Source: Ceriagrion tenellum (taxonomy: Eukaryota > Arthropoda > Insecta > Odonata > Coenagrionidae). Taken from it: a DNA stretch of 64,000 nucleotides. Location of the stretch: contig OY720639.1 of assembly GCA_963169105.1 (NCBI GenBank), positions 47,597,848 through 47,661,847 of the forward strand. Reading direction: 5' to 3'. Shown piece after piece: positions 34,300 to 45,720 of this stretch (its first letter is position 1; every line of letters begins with the position of its first letter). Below the pieces are notes generated by a model. That model ran no database searches and was not told the origin of the DNA. It was given only the letters and a program-made list of their open reading frames with translations. The position numbers and the translations under genes are program-made.

Positions 34300-34400
34300 G
34301 CAATCATCCAACTTGACCGGGACTCGAACTTTGGTCCATCAATCTCAAGTGAAGTGCTTTCAACGATTTAGCTTTCGAACCATCCTTCCCCTTTATGAAT
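34300..34400 (-). mobile_element. SINE fragment (tRNA-like head)
   Basis: Minus strand: GGATGGTTCGAAAGCTAAAT (A-box side), a middle region, then AAAGTTCGAGTCCCGG (B box and T arm). A tRNA-unrelated, A/T-rich part follows downstream. Distinct in sequence from SINE-A, -B and -C. Confidence 0.55.
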
Positions 34401-34825
34401 TTCAGAGGGTATTAAAGGAGCAAAATAATCAATATATTTGCTTGACAATTATTTGTCTTCATTGAATTTGATGGGCTAGAAGTTCCTCAACATAAAAACT
34501 TCTGTCATCTCAAACAATGTGCTACAAAGAAGACTAATTTTCCTCTAAAACCATAAATAAATGTTTAAATTGCACTCCACATGAAAATACAACTACATTT
34601 TGGAGAACATCTTAAACTAGGAATATTCGTCCCTCTTTTATTAAGAATATCGGTCTTGTCTTATTCTTCTCTACAATCCAGAAAAAAATTCTAAAAATCC
34701 TCCAGTAGCAGATCCCATTAAAATTTAGAATATAATTTTTGTGGGAACTTTTGAACATATGATGTCTCAGAAGTAGACCAAAGCGTAATGGAAATTGGCT
34801 TAGCTAACACATGGGGACCTTAGGT
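34401..34825. other. No recognised feature
   Basis: AT-rich non-coding sequence. Confidence 0.4.
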
Positions 34826-34829
34826 AAGC

Positions 34830-35275
34830 ATTGAAAGAAGAGGCTGGTGAAGAGCTTGATGGATCGCTCGCTATGGAGCGTAGCATTGTACGGGGCAGAA
34901 ACGTGGACTCTCAGAATGGAAGACGAGATTAGGCTGCAGGTATTTGAGATGTGGGAATGGAGAAGGATGGAGAAGGTGAGGTGAACGGAGAGGAAGACTA
35001 ACGAGGAGGTAATCGACATAGTTGGTGAGTAAGGAAACTTTTTAATGAAATTAGAGATCGGCAGAGTGGGTGGCTGGAGGATGGCGGATGGGTAGCTTAA
35101 GAATGTAATAGAGGGAAGGGGAAGAAAGAGAATAGGTTTAATGGACGGGATGAAGAAGGGTAGATCGTATGCTGAGGCGAAAAAGGATGTACTAGGGCAA
35201 GATAGGTCCCTGAAAGAGAAAAAACCGAGAAGAGATTATCTGACATTGAATAAAACCTACCTTAACCAGTAGAAC
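34830..35275 (+). mobile_element. LINE remnant, same family as 620-1354
   Basis: Plus-strand translation gives SLWSVALYGAETWT, EMWEWRRMEKVR, ERKTNEEV and, after frameshifts, RKRIGLMDGMKKGRSYAEAK and DRSLKEKKPRRDY. These match the minus-strand copy at 620-1354 block by block. The 3' end reads ATTGAATAAAACCTACCTTA, matching the complement of TAAAGGTAGGTTTTATTGAAT at 636-653. Several stops make it dead. Confidence 0.8.
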
Positions 35276-35700
35276 ATAAAAAAACTAAATTTAAAAAAAT
35301 ATGGAGTCAAGCAATATGAAGTTTATAAGCCTCAGCATATTGAAATACTTTCAATTATTAAAAATAAACGATAAACTTACATGTTGGCGTGGTGATATCA
35401 CCTGTATAACTTTCGGTCATCCGTCGCTGTATTGCATATCCCAATTACCCACCCTCACCTATGTCATCATGCAACAAGCCCTCCGTCAGAATATCGATCG
35501 ATTGACCTTGGGTTCGATCCCTTCACTCGTCCGAATTATTATCAGTGAACCTTGTCCAGATTTCTCTTCGTATCCAGAAACATATCTTACGTGTACATAG
35601 GCACACACCCTCTGCCGTTCCTTTCCCTTCCCCTCCACCCCCCCTCTTCACACCCCACATCGATAACGAACATTACCCTACATACCGACACCCTACGGAA
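35276..35700. other. No gene; weak tRNA-like B box at about 35508-35522
   Basis: CTTGGGTTCGATCCCTTC resembles a B box, but no convincing head, body or tail is seen. The following C-rich stretch at 35620-35665 is low complexity. Confidence 0.35.
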
Positions 35701-36110
35701 TTGAGGGAAAAAAATCGCGCGAAAAAAATCTTGTGCAACAACAGGATCTTGTTCCGTTGTGCAACGACCAATTTCTGCTCTGAAAAGGCTAACGGCGTCT
35801 GATCAAGATTTATAAAGTGTTGCGGGGAGAAGAGAAAAGTTTCGACTTAATGATTCCTTCCGTTCCCTGAAGAGAACAGACCGTTGGATTATCTCGATAG
35901 GCTTGGCATTGAAAGTTTCACTCGCCAAGCACAACAGATGGTGTGCAACACAAGTCGTCTTTCGGGAGAAATAAAAATCGTGGGGTCTAGTCACGTGGAT
36001 ACGCCCGGGATAAGGCTAGAAATATGTCCGAAGCTATTTCGTCCGAATGAAAATGGAACACAGTGACGCCCACTACATTCACTGACCTACACTTTTTGTG
36101 ACACAAATTC
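35700..36110. other. CpG-richer patch with unrecognised ORFs
   Basis: More CpG than the neighbours, with short open frames on both strands. No family recognised. Confidence 0.3.
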
Positions 36111-36355
36111 CGTGCGTATTCTCCCGAATCACATACCTACCCAACAACCCATTCATTCTAAAAGCATGGGTACCAGTTGTTAATCACGTTTATTTTTCCA
36201 AACAATTCTCCATTTTCCCATGTATCTGGTGCATTTAATACACAATCGACTATGAAATTCTTGATAAATACACACATAATTTTTTTACGGCGGGGCAGAT
36301 GGACCAATATTAACGAAGGTGATTGAAACGTGTAATCTTCTCAATATTTGTTACG

Positions 36356-36485
36356 TGTGAAACTTTTTCAGACCACAGAAAAACTCAAACACCACCACGA
36401 CCCTGATCACCTGATGATGCTGCTAAGCCATCAAAACCAGAGTCGTGGTGGAATTTAAATTTTCTGTGGTCTGCAAATTTTCACA
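36356..36485. repeat. Hairpin element with ribozyme-like tip (decayed)
   Basis: The outer TGTGAAACTTTTTCAGACCAC and its inverse at 36468-36485 pair, as do CCACCACGAC and GTCGTGGTGG closer to the tip. The tip contains CTGATGA (36411-36417), a stem-loop and AAAACCAGAGTC in place of GAAAC. Confidence 0.8.
36406..36450 (+). ncRNA. Decayed hammerhead-like motif (copy H)
   Basis: CTGATGA is intact and stem I can form (ATCAC with GTGGT, one wobble). The GAAA core is AAAA and stem III (ACCAGAGT) is no longer palindromic. Probably inactive. Confidence 0.35.
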
Positions 36486-37130
36486 AGTCAATAAATGTTT
36501 TGATGGAGTACCACAAATCCAGCGAAGATGGTGTTTCATTATTACGTGTATTCTACTCTCCAACAATTCCTATTTATAACAGATCCCATCTCTTTTACCT
36601 AGTGTATCTTAATTTCTTGGTTCTCATTGAACTTCATAATACTAAAAAAATTAAATCTAGCCCTAGTGTACGTCAGAAATATCTCTGACTCTGAGTTGTT
36701 ACAACTGAAAAGACGAGTTTGAATGCACGCGCTAATCTCTATTTCGAAATAATATAGCTGTACAAAACTTGTCGTGAATGAATGAGAAATAGTGTTGACT
36801 ATAGAATGCCAATTTTCCGAGAAAAGGTACAGTGTAACGCTTAGACTTCCGAGATTTAACCTTGTCAAGGTACTACCTCTCTACTACACTCTTGACTTTA
36901 ACGCAAATGGAATACTTTCGAAACCTTTCCAGACCAGTGTGTGATTGACTTGGATAAGACCGTACTTAATGTTATTAAAATTGCGTTTAAAATTTCAATT
37001 AAGTTACCAAGAAAACTTGGGTGCAATTTCAAGACTATAAAAAATAATAACTCCAAACATTGAGGTGAAGTTTAGCTTTCAGAGCAAGGTAGGCAGAGAA
37101 AATTTATAAGGCTAAATTACCAAATTCAGG
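36486..37130. other. No recognised feature
   Basis: AT-rich non-coding sequence. Confidence 0.4.
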
Positions 37131-37134
37131 GGCT

Positions 37135-37345
37135 GGATTTCTCCAGGTATCACGTTGGACAGGTTGGTAGAGTATAGAGAGTTGGGAGAGATTTTTTTCA
37201 CTGGAATCCCTACCAAAAGCTGAGTGTCATGTGGAGTGCCAATCAACTGCAATACTCCTTTGCGTCGGATAGGACGTTTAACTGCAAACAGTTGTTTAAA
37301 GCGATGTGCGGTTAATGCCGGGCCGGGTTTCTCTCCGCTCATCGT
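37135..37345 (+). mobile_element. SINE-B-like repeat, opposite orientation to the 50.3-kb copy
   Basis: Read on the minus strand it aligns in order with 50271-50400: GAAACCCGGC, CGGCATTAACC, GTCCTATCCGACG, GGAGTATTGCAG, GCACTCCACATGACACTCA and GGTAGGG. Similarity is moderate and the tRNA-like end is not clear here. Confidence 0.5.
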
Positions 37346-38139
37346 CGGTCCCATAGTGCATCTCTACTTCTGCCACTTCAGCAATAGGGGAGTAAAATAT
37401 CATAGCTCTTCCGTAGTTTAGCTCAAATAAATATAGATTCTCCTTCCTGTGGATCAAAACGCATCTTCTCTATAAATGCCTATACATCCATGAAAAGCGC
37501 ATCTTCGTTCAAATGAAAACTCTACTACTTCCCACTCACGCAGAAATCCAGGATTGATCTCTATCATGCTTGTGCATCACAACACTTAAGCTAATTTGCT
37601 TTCTTTTCACTGTGCAATAAGTTATATAATATTTAAAAGTGCGTTCATCTAAACCTAAGTCTGATCAACTATTTAGGTAATTATTGTATTTTTCAGACAA
37701 TAGTCACTCATGTTACAACTAACTATTTTGTTTGCACATTATGATTGATATTATATCAGACATTATAACCTCTTACCTGTGAAATCACTGTATTTCATAG
37801 TACCATGTATAAAAAATTGACACTGTTAATGACTATTTTATTTTGACACGCACTCTAAGCACTCCTTTCTGCGTATCGCAAGTTCAGCTTTGGGCATTGT
37901 GTTCTGAGGAAATAAATATTATTATAACCCTTAATTTTCTTTTCCGTTCCCACCAATACTTTTCATTCTTCAATAATGCGAATGGCCTTAGTTGTCGGTT
38001 GCCTTCCCAAATAACCAGCCAAAACACTGAATATCTCAATTCTCACATACGTGCTCTCATCCATTGTTTTCTCCGCAGTAGTCACGTCGGCCAGATTTTA
38101 AATATGCTCCCCTTCGAGATTCGCAATTTCACTCGCTCA
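37346..38139. other. No recognised feature
   Basis: AT-rich non-coding sequence. Confidence 0.4.
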
Positions 38140-38660
38140 AATTAATCGTGGGCACGGAAGGTTTCTTCCCGTTTGCATCAGAGGGTCATCAACGATCACC
38201 CACACGGAAAACCTTGCAGAAATCAAACGCATTGCAAAATCCGGCTGGACGTTTCTCCCTCCAACCAAAGTTTGGACTCGGAGGAATTTTTCACGGTTCC
38301 CCGCTCCATGGATCGCCGATGACGTTTGTTTTGCTCGCAAATGGAACCACAAGGGGGGGAGTGGGGGAGATTGAGCGGAGGGAGAGGAGGGAAGGAGGCT
38401 TCGAAACGCGCGAAAACAACTCCATTCCTCATTCTTCATGGTAGAGTCTTTTTCTCTTTTATTTCTCGCCTCTCTCCTTCCCTCCCCGACCCCCGCGCAC
38501 GCAAACACCAGCCTATTCGCTTACACCACCACCTCGCAGCGCAATCCCACCCGTTTGATGTCTTTGCCCATGGTGCGCGTGTTTGAAACGGGAAATTCTC
38601 GAAGTGTTGGAAGTTATGGAGATAGAACTCAACCACAAAGAAAAAGCTTGTATACACAGC
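38140..38660. other. GC-rich, CpG-richer patch
   Basis: Local GC is well above the window average, with purine-rich (GGGGGGGAGTGGGGGAG, about 38354) and C-rich parts. Many overlapping ORFs arise from low stop density. No protein family is recognised. Confidence 0.35.
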
Positions 38661-38716
38661 AGAGTATAGCGTAAGCGCCTGATCACACGTTTCCCGGGCC
38701 AATGCGGGCCAAAGTC

Positions 38717-38780
38717 TGCTGTGACTATATATCAAGTAGAGGTATACATACATACCTCTACTTGATATATAGTCACAGCA
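38717..38780. repeat. Perfect hairpin, 29-bp arms and 6-base loop
   Basis: 38717-38745 is the exact reverse complement of 38752-38780 (TGCTGTGACTATATATCAAG at the start). Such perfection over 29 bp is rare in decayed DNA and suggests a recent origin or arm-to-arm conversion. Confidence 0.95.
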
Positions 38781-38811
38781 TTTAACTCACTTCCGTCGCT
38801 CCCCATCACTA

Positions 38812-38858
38812 GTCCCTCACAATTAGTCGTCCAGGGGGGACGTCTAATTGTGAGGGAC
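38812..38858. repeat. Second hairpin, 21-bp arms and 5-base loop
   Basis: 38812-38832 (GTCCCTCACAATTAGTCGTCC) pairs with 38838-38858 with one mismatch. It lies 31 bp after the previous hairpin. Confidence 0.9.
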
Positions 38859-39569
38859 GCTTCAGTAAACGATCGGATAGGTATTCATTCACTCGTTATT
38901 ACACATGGAACTCCATTCAACTTAAAGATCTCCTTCCATCACTCTCAAAATATTAAATCAGGATTTGTAGCAAACTATTCAGCAGAGGCGCTGCATTATC
39001 GTGAAGTCAGCAGTGCATCAGAGGGGATGGAAATCTTACAGCATTATAACATCTTCCATGAAAGCGCACATGGCAAATAATGAGCAAAAAAATAATTATA
39101 GTTTTAAAAGATACAGAAACACGAAAATAAATGAACAGGGAATTCACGGAAAAATCTTGGACGTTTTGACAGCTATGCCGCCAAGGTTGGAAGTGGATTA
39201 ATATTGATCTTACATTTTGTGGGGGGGGGGGACGAAGAAACGAAAAGGAGAGAAGAAAGGTGTGATGGGGAGCGAGAAGTGGCTCTTGGTTGGTCACCGA
39301 GCTGGATTCGGCCCGAGCAGTTCGAATGCTCTCGTCACCCAAATATAGGCCAACTCAGGAGTTCTCAATTCGATGTCAGCAGCCGATTCAGGAAGGGCTT
39401 CATATATAGAGAGGGAGATACAATCATCAAAAGTTTGGCGATGGGAAGCAGTAAGATTAGGGATGGGTTCAATGAAGGGTGCACAATATTATCATATTGT
39501 ACCACTGAGACCTTATGGAGGAGCCTTCATTTAAATGCCCGATACCTACCTCAACTTTAACATATATTA
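38859..39569. other. No recognised gene; G11 run at 39221-39231
   Basis: Short ORFs only, with no known domain. Confidence 0.4.
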
Positions 39570-39730
39570 TATATTAACGCCCGTATTCATAGTTGTATTT
39601 CTAGGGGTTACCTTGGTATACCCTAGCCAGGTAACACCTAGGGGTCTCTTATGCTGAGCGATTCATAAACCTTACCTGGGTAACACCCAGCCAGCGGACG
39701 CCTGGGTAAGAGATTTGGCAACAATCCCGC
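39570..39730. repeat. Possible DNA transposon end with internal repeats
   Basis: Starts after TTAA with CGCCCGTATTCATAG, followed by repeated AGGGGTTACC- and GGTAACACC-type words (39600-39700) and a second GATTCATAAACC. No partner end was found in the window, so the class is unknown. Confidence 0.3.
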
Positions 39731-39927
39731 GGAATAATTCATATAGACGGTTCCGCTGAATAGTTCTCGATGTTTTCGATGCTCATTTTCACCGTAACCA
39801 AGCACGCTATAAACAATAACATAGTGTACTTTTGCACGATGTTGATGAAAAATGATTGAAGGAATATGAAAGAATGTTTACAATATCACTTAAATATTTA
39901 TATAATATAAATGGTGAGGAATATTAG

Positions 39928-40010
39928 GGTGGTTCAATAAGTACCCGTGTTTGTAAACAGAAGATGTTACTATAGAAAGTTGTTGATATTATCGTGTACT
40001 GCCATTAGTG
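39928..40010 (+). mobile_element. Possible mariner-like terminal fragment
   Basis: TTAGGGTGGTTCAATAAGTACCCG resembles in style the terminal inverted repeats of mariner elements. No partner end or transposase is present. Low-confidence call from resemblance only. Confidence 0.3.
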
Positions 40011-40130
40011 CAGTAGTATCAATTCTTCCCACACGTGGGCAGTAGTACTGCGTTAGAGGAGCTTTGGGTAAGCTTTATGCCTTACCCAGGAAATCGACGG
40101 CCTGGGGGAGGGTTAGGAGGAATTCCCTAC

Positions 40131-40443
40131 TCTTAGATCTCGTAAAAAAATCAACAGTGTGTAGTTTGTGTGTTTTCTCAACTATTTCTGAAATTTAATC
40201 ATATTGTCACCGCAGTAAATTCTTCGGGATCACAATAAACCTTCCGTGTTGATGGAGTTTCTAACGTACCGCGTGAAAAAAATGAGTCAAGTTAAAGACT
40301 TATTTAGATATTTTCATGTGATAACTTACAATTTCTGCCATGTAAAACTATATTATTGCACCATTAATAATGCAAAATTTAATTCGTGTGTCTCAAAGCT
40401 GGTGAAATTAAAAAGCATAATTCAAATATGGTCTCTATTATGA
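40131..40443 (-). repeat. Unclassified dispersed repeat, copy 2 (truncated)
   Basis: Reverse complement aligns with the first about 310 bp of copy 1. Shared blocks are ATAGTTTTACATGGCAGAAA, TAAATAAGTCTTTAACTTGACT, ACGGAAGGTTTATTGTG and GGTGACAATATGATTAA. Confidence 0.8.
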
Positions 40444-41230
40444 TTACGGAACTATCTAGCCCGTAATACCTTAATAACGACTTCAAAATTAGGCATTAAT
40501 TTCACTGTTATGTGCCTTAAGTCTGAAATTAAGTATGCCCTTCCATCAGTTTGCAAAAAAAACATCATATCTAATCCTGCCGAAAAGTAATGGTGGCTGA
40601 AATTAGTACGGACTTAAGTTACGAGGTTAAATCTACGGTTTAACGCTTTGTGGCATACGATTTTACCCAAAAGAGTATATACATGCAGTTAAAAAATATA
40701 AAATGCAGTACCAAGCTTAAAGTTATTCATTTCAGAAAAATTTATGTATCTTAAGAAAACAGTACATCGAACACAGGTTTCTCCTTAAGACGAGCATATC
40801 TATGCCCTAGGTGAGGTTCGAACGAGTGACCTTTGTGTGGCCAGGCCGGTAAGTTGCCAGCCTTTGTTCCGCGGTCGTCAAAAGTGACAGATTTGTATAT
40901 TATTTTTCCTCTCCTTCCATCGCCTTCTCCATCACCGGGTCGTGTCCGACTTGCTCTCAAGGAGTCCTCCGCTTTTGTTCGCTTGAGGGAACATTATGTA
41001 CGTACGCATGTTATACCCTCCGACTTTCCATCCCTTTGAGAGGGCGACTCGCACAGCACAACTCCGCGCCCACGTCGCTCATCAAAAGATTCTTGGAACA
41101 CGCGACGCTCGTGCGCGTTCCTCCTCCATGAGAAAAGGCGGTTGATTAATGCTTTCTCGGGTCACGGGAGACGTTGACAGCCTTCATCAACGTCCACGGC
41201 ATGGATGAGGGCTCACATCGTATTCATGCC
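40444..41230. other. No gene; weak tRNA-like patch at 40800-40870
   Basis: On the minus strand TCACTCGTTCGAACCTCACC looks like a T arm and B box, with GGCAACTTACCGGCC upstream. The fold is not convincing. 40900-41200 is CpG-richer without a known product. Confidence 0.3.
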
Positions 41231-41433
41231 ACCAAGAATAATAGGACATTGCTTCAGGCCGTAACAATGTTCTCTTTGTATTTCTATGCTCTCTGTGAGA
41301 TATTAAAAATTTTTTGACCTTAATGGATTAATTTTGATCGAAATAAGAACATTTCAAAAATACATGCAGCAAGAATTAGAGAGTTGGCTATATGACAAAT
41401 ACTGGAATTCTGTCAATACCATCGCCTTTGATT

Positions 41434-41640
41434 TTATTTATTTATTTACTTAATTTGTCCACATACGGCATACTTGCCAATTTACAGTGGCCCAATATAA
41501 CAAACACAGAAGATAGACACATACAATTCAAACAAAACTAAGATCATTAACAATTTATTAACATTTTTTTAAGGGCCCAGTGGAGAGAAGCGATTAAGTA
41601 TTGATTCATTGAATTAGAGATGTTAGTCATCACTTTTTGC
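41434..41640 (-). mobile_element. Possible LINE 3' UTR with AATAAATAAATAA tail
   Basis: On the minus strand this ends with AAGTAAATAAATAAATAAAA (41433-41452), like the tail of the LINE at 43179-44105. Adjacent sequence (ATTGGGCCACTGTAAATTGG on the minus strand) may be its 3' UTR. No coding part remains. Confidence 0.4.
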
Positions 41641-41798
41641 GAGCAAAACGTTAAAACCATAACAGCCTAATGGATGACCCCTAAAATACACCGTAAAGTG
41701 TGAAACAAAAGACGAACCTTTTGATGCATCATCATGTATTGCGCTATGATTCAATATATCTACATCAGTTACTTAATTTAAAGTTAATAAGTTAAAAT

Positions 41799-42360
41799 TA
41801 GGGATGGGCTGATCCAGATTTTTTTTCGGATCCAAATCCGGATCCGGATCCTTCATTTCGGATCCCGGATCTCAGTTCTTATTTTCGGATCCTTGGATGT
41901 ATTCAAGGGTATATACAATTCACAAATGATAATAGAATTTAAGCCTTGGAGACTTTATTGAAAATTAAAAAACATCAAGTTTAAAAATGTAAAACTTAAA
42001 TATTAAATAAAGACAATGTCAATGCCAAAATAATACTAATCCTTGATTGTTGTCACGTTTATGCAATGACTGTTGTCATACCACATCTTGAGATTTCATT
42101 CTTGAGAATAATGAGATGGATAATAATGGGTGAATTTGATTTACATTCAGCAAAAGCCGGTTGTCGAATGAAGTACATCAACAGCATTCTATTTGTTCGG
42201 CAGAAAGCCGCCGATAGCCGACTACAGCCGGCACTTCAATCGCTTAAAACTCTTTGATGCATATCTGATTTACTGTAGTATTTGGATCCGATATCAGTAT
42301 CTCATCCCATGTAAAGATCTGCAGATCTTTGGATCCGCAGATCCGATCCGACCATCCCTA
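41799..42360. mobile_element. Non-autonomous hAT-like element with 8-bp target duplication
   Basis: GTTAAAAT occurs at 41791-41798 and 42361-42368, directly outside inverted ends TAGGGATGG... and ...CCATCCCTA. An 8-bp duplication and TAGGG-type ends are diagnostic of hAT. Both subterminal regions are dense in GGATCC and GATCCG words (41820-41895 and 42285-42350), likely transposase-binding repeats of the parent. The 562-bp interior has no transposase. Confidence 0.9.
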
Positions 42361-42368
42361 GTTAAAAT

Positions 42369-43178
42369 CGTATTAATCTCAAATAGTAGGTGAAATGCTT
42401 CGCCTCGGCGTGTTAGAGATCCTCTCATTCTTCGTAAACAGCCTCCATATTTTCCATGCAGGTATTAAAACTCAGTACTCTTTGTTACATTGAGAAGGGT
42501 AAGGTAAGTTCAAGCGATCAGAACTTTATACCCACTCTATGACCACGAAAAATGTAAAGTTAGCTCGATTTCGTATCGAATATAGGCAAGTAGGAATATA
42601 TAATAAAGGAACATCGAATACAGGCAAGTAAAGATGAGTGAACTTTCTTTCTACAGAGCTGAATTAATTTTTAATTTTTATCACAATCGAAGACCTAAAT
42701 TTCATCATTAATGGAATGCAAAAATTGAAGCTATTCTGGATTGATTAATAAAACACATGTAATGAGTCTGAACGCGGAGTCAATAGTTAGCAGGACATCT
42801 TTGTACCGTAGTTTTTTTTAAACGTATTCGATTCCGTTGCTAGTTCTCTAAGGAAACCATTCTTTTTATCTTACGGAAAAATTTTTAGACTGTAAAAAGT
42901 GTCAAAAAGAAAGAATAAAAAAATTACTCGATAATATTTGTCAATTTTTGCTTCAGGTTTCCGCGGCGAGCATTTCATTTTAAATTTTGCGTGTTGGTCT
43001 TCGTGGAGCTTCGTGAACTTCTTCAGCTGAATGGTTCACGTCGACAGGAAGACATGGAGAGCCAACTGGTGTGTAATCTTATCAATGGTTTCCCACTCTG
43101 TCTTCTCCAACTTGTTACTCAGCTCCAAATGTAAGTAGTAGAGTTCCTCTGACACTCGGTGAAGTTCAAATCGAGCGT
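42369..43178. other. No recognised feature
   Basis: AT-rich non-coding DNA. Confidence 0.4.
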
Positions 43179-44105
43179 TATTTATTTATTTATTGTGTTT
43201 AATGTTCGGCCAACATGTACATAATTATAGGGTGAACAATCCAAAAGTATAAGTACAAAAATTAAAAATAAACTGGTCACAGTCACAAAATAATAATAAT
43301 AATCAAGATTACAAATACTGAAAATACTAACTAAATAGGTCACAGTCGCAAAAAACACAAAAATCAATCTAAATCACTTCACAAACAGATTATTAGCTTT
43401 TTTTAAAAAGTAGTCTCTCCTTATGTATAAGTCCAGTTCGTTGCAATGCTTGTTAAATATTACACAAATCCTTTGTATTGGCGAATTTGCACAACAATTG
43501 GTATTCACCCTTGGTATGTAAAAGGTTCTTTTTAACCTACTATTAACATTAGGAACTATGATTCTTATTTCCTTCAATAACTCATTAGATAGTCCCTTAT
43601 TGATAACATCATGAATAAATAGCATATCGTTTATGCTTCTTCTATTTTGTAGGGTCTGGAAATCAAACTCTTTTAACAATTCATTATAACAAACATAATT
43701 GTCAAAAAGCGGATACACATGATATAATACAAAATATAAAAATCTCTTTTGAACGTGCTCAAGCATTACAATATGTTTCTTTATATAGGGATTCCAAATA
43801 ATCGATCCATATTTCATCTTACTTCCAACATAAGAGTAATACAATGTTTTAAGTACCATCTCAGAATTGAAATATTTTGCCATGCGGTGTATAAAGCCCA
43901 ATAATTTATATGCAGTCATACTAATATTCAATATATGAGTGGTGAAATACATTTTGCTATCAAAGGTGACCCCTAAGTCCTTCAATTCATTAGTCCTATT
44001 TAATTTGGACCCTACCATATGGTAATTGTATTCGATTTAATTTTTTCTCCGGGAAAAAGACAAAACAAAACATTTATCAACATTAAAAAGTAAACCATTT
44101 TCATT
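43179..44105 (-). mobile_element. LINE 3' half with AATAAATAAATAA tail
   Basis: Minus-strand copy with ORF end, a roughly 190-bp 3' UTR containing a (TAA)n run at 43283-43297, and a tail at 43179-43195. The 5' part is cut off at about 44105, where other sequence including a hammerhead-like motif begins. Confidence 0.85.
43374..44105 (-). pseudogene. Reverse-transcriptase C-terminal ORF of a non-LTR element
   Basis: Upstream of the Met at 44018 the same frame reads GLLFNVDKCFVLSFSRRKN, then a TAA stop at about 44033, then IEYNYHMVGSK. It continues with ELKDLGVTFDSKMYFTTHI (the LGV block), YYSYVGSKMKYGSIIWNPY and MLEHVQKRFLYFV, and ends at 43374. NV-KC, LGV-FD, Y-GS-IWNP and VQ-RFL are standard markers of the region after the YADD active site. 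214 codons are open after the nonsense codon, so decay is recent or mild. Catalytic residues lie beyond the truncation. Confidence 0.9.
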
Positions 44106-44185
44106 ATGGACCCGCTCACGAAGGAGCAAGAAACTGGCAGTGCGATGGACTCTCTGTGCTCTACTAGTCCGAATGTGATGTCATC

Positions 44186-44230
44186 TTTGACCTGAAGACA
44201 CCTCCGGGATAGGAGGAGGAACGTTGTCCA
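44186..44230 (+). ncRNA. Decayed hammerhead-like motif (copy I)
   Basis: CTGAAGA (44192-44198), stem CCTCC with GGAGG, then GGAACGTT and GTCC. GAC before the core can pair with GTC after it. The GAAA part is disturbed and spacing differs, so activity is doubtful. Confidence 0.3.
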
Positions 44231-44239
44231 AAAAACAAC

Positions 44240-45245
44240 GACGCGGCCGAATCCAGACAAATGGAAAGAATTGTCAATTTTTGTCTGAAGCAACAACGAT
44301 CGTGAACACGGGTTTGGCAATGAGTCATTCAAAGGAAAGAGATGGAAGTAGTGTTAAATGATGGGACAGCAACAATAGAAAGACTTCCAGGAAGAGTGGA
44401 CCGTAGGGAGTGGCCCTGGGAAATTGAATGTCAATGCCTGTCGGCGAAGAGAATATTCGAGGAAATACAATGAGGTTTAGAGAATGATAGATTGAGTCGG
44501 AGGATGGGCTTATAAAAAACATTAAGACGAATGGGCGATCATGAAGAGAATCTTCTATTGGTGCGCGGAATCTTTTGTATTATATTAGCAATCAGTGAAT
44601 ACATCGATAGAAAGAGGATTGTCACTGTGAAGAATTTTCCTGTGAATGGTGAGTCAGAGTAGAGGATTATTAGATGCAAATGTCCGTCAGAGGGATATGT
44701 ACCACTCACCTTGAATAGTACTGCGCTTACGAATAGATATTTAAACATGCACATCGTTAATTACCTACTTCAGGATGAGAAAACAAATAATGACTCGCAT
44801 GTAATTTATTGCGAAAATCGAAAAAATAAAAAATCCCACTGCCTTCCTAAGCGGTGCATGCGTCAGTGTAATTAAGATTGTTGGAGCGCGAATCGTTAGT
44901 CGTTGAGTGCTCACTTTAATAAATTTCCAGTAAGCTGGAAAAAATTAATGTACCACACCCCACTAAAGTACATCTATTATTTCGTTGGAAATAGCATTGA
45001 TTTGTTAAAATAAGATTTTGATGCAAGAATTATATATTAAATTTTTCGAAAGCCTTGCAATGAATCGGGTTTACAGCGTGGAATTCTAAATTTCAGCGAA
45101 AATTTCACGTAAAAATTTTACTCATCAGGGTATCATGATATTAATTATGAACCATAATAATGACATGAAAAGTACATTTTGGATTTCCGGGCCGATGAGT
45201 TTTGCTTAAGATCTAGTTCATACGCACCCTTCTAAATTGCTGAGA
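44240..45245. other. No recognised feature
   Basis: Several short minus-strand ORFs occur (44012-44754). None shows a known domain. Confidence 0.4.
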
Positions 45246-45249
45246 GAAT

Positions 45250-45360
45250 TAGGAAACATGCGTAGCGTAGTAGTCTACGCGTTGACCCTGAAAGTCAAAA
45301 ATGTTCGTGGTTCGATTCCCAGTCCAGGCCAATTTTTTCTCACAAGAATTTCAACGCATT
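45250..45360 (+). mobile_element. SINE-A copy
   Basis: GAATTAGGAAACATGCGTAG, GTGGTTCGATTCCCAGTCCA and GGCCAATTTTTTCTC line up with the minus strand of the array at 18744-19476, including the B box and acceptor 3' side. The anticodon region is diverged. Confidence 0.75.
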
Positions 45361-45429
45361 TTACCACCGTATTCGCGAAAGGCCTGCATACTTTGTACAT
45401 ACAAAGAACTTAGCATAAAATCTACTCGC

Positions 45430-45720
45430 AATGAGGTGATAACTATCCGTTGGGCAGAGAATGTGCGGCAGATGTCTGCGGAGCGGCCTGCTAAGGAAAT
45501 CTTTACTGAGCAGAAGGGAGGGAGGAGGCCAGAGGGAAAATCAAGGACTTGGCAGGAAGACAACATTGGCAAGAATGCGCAATGACTGCAGGGGGCGAGT
45601 ATCTCGAGAAGAACGGCGGAGGAGAATGGACAAAGGAAATCAAGACTAGACTTGGGCCGTAGCGCCATCGAAGAGAGAGAGGGGAGGAGAAGAATGAAGA
45701 AAGGAAAGGTAACGAAAATA
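45430..45720 (+). mobile_element. LINE remnant: C-terminal ORF tail
   Basis: Plus-strand frame gives IRWAENVRQMSAERPAKEIF, then TEQKGGRRPEGKSRTWQEDN. This resembles the RW-GH-RM-R-K-I-GGRR-GRP-WDD block at the end of many non-LTR ORFs. Stops follow shortly. The opposing 179-codon minus ORF is a shadow with low-complexity composition. Confidence 0.6.

Noticed and set aside
38137..38753. Cluster of overlapping ORFs on both strands
   Set aside because: GC-rich sequence has few stop codons, and none of the frames shows a domain.
44012..44332. Minus-strand ORF with hydrophobic segments
   Set aside because: It overlaps the LINE 5' truncation and the decayed ribozyme-like motif, with no family match.
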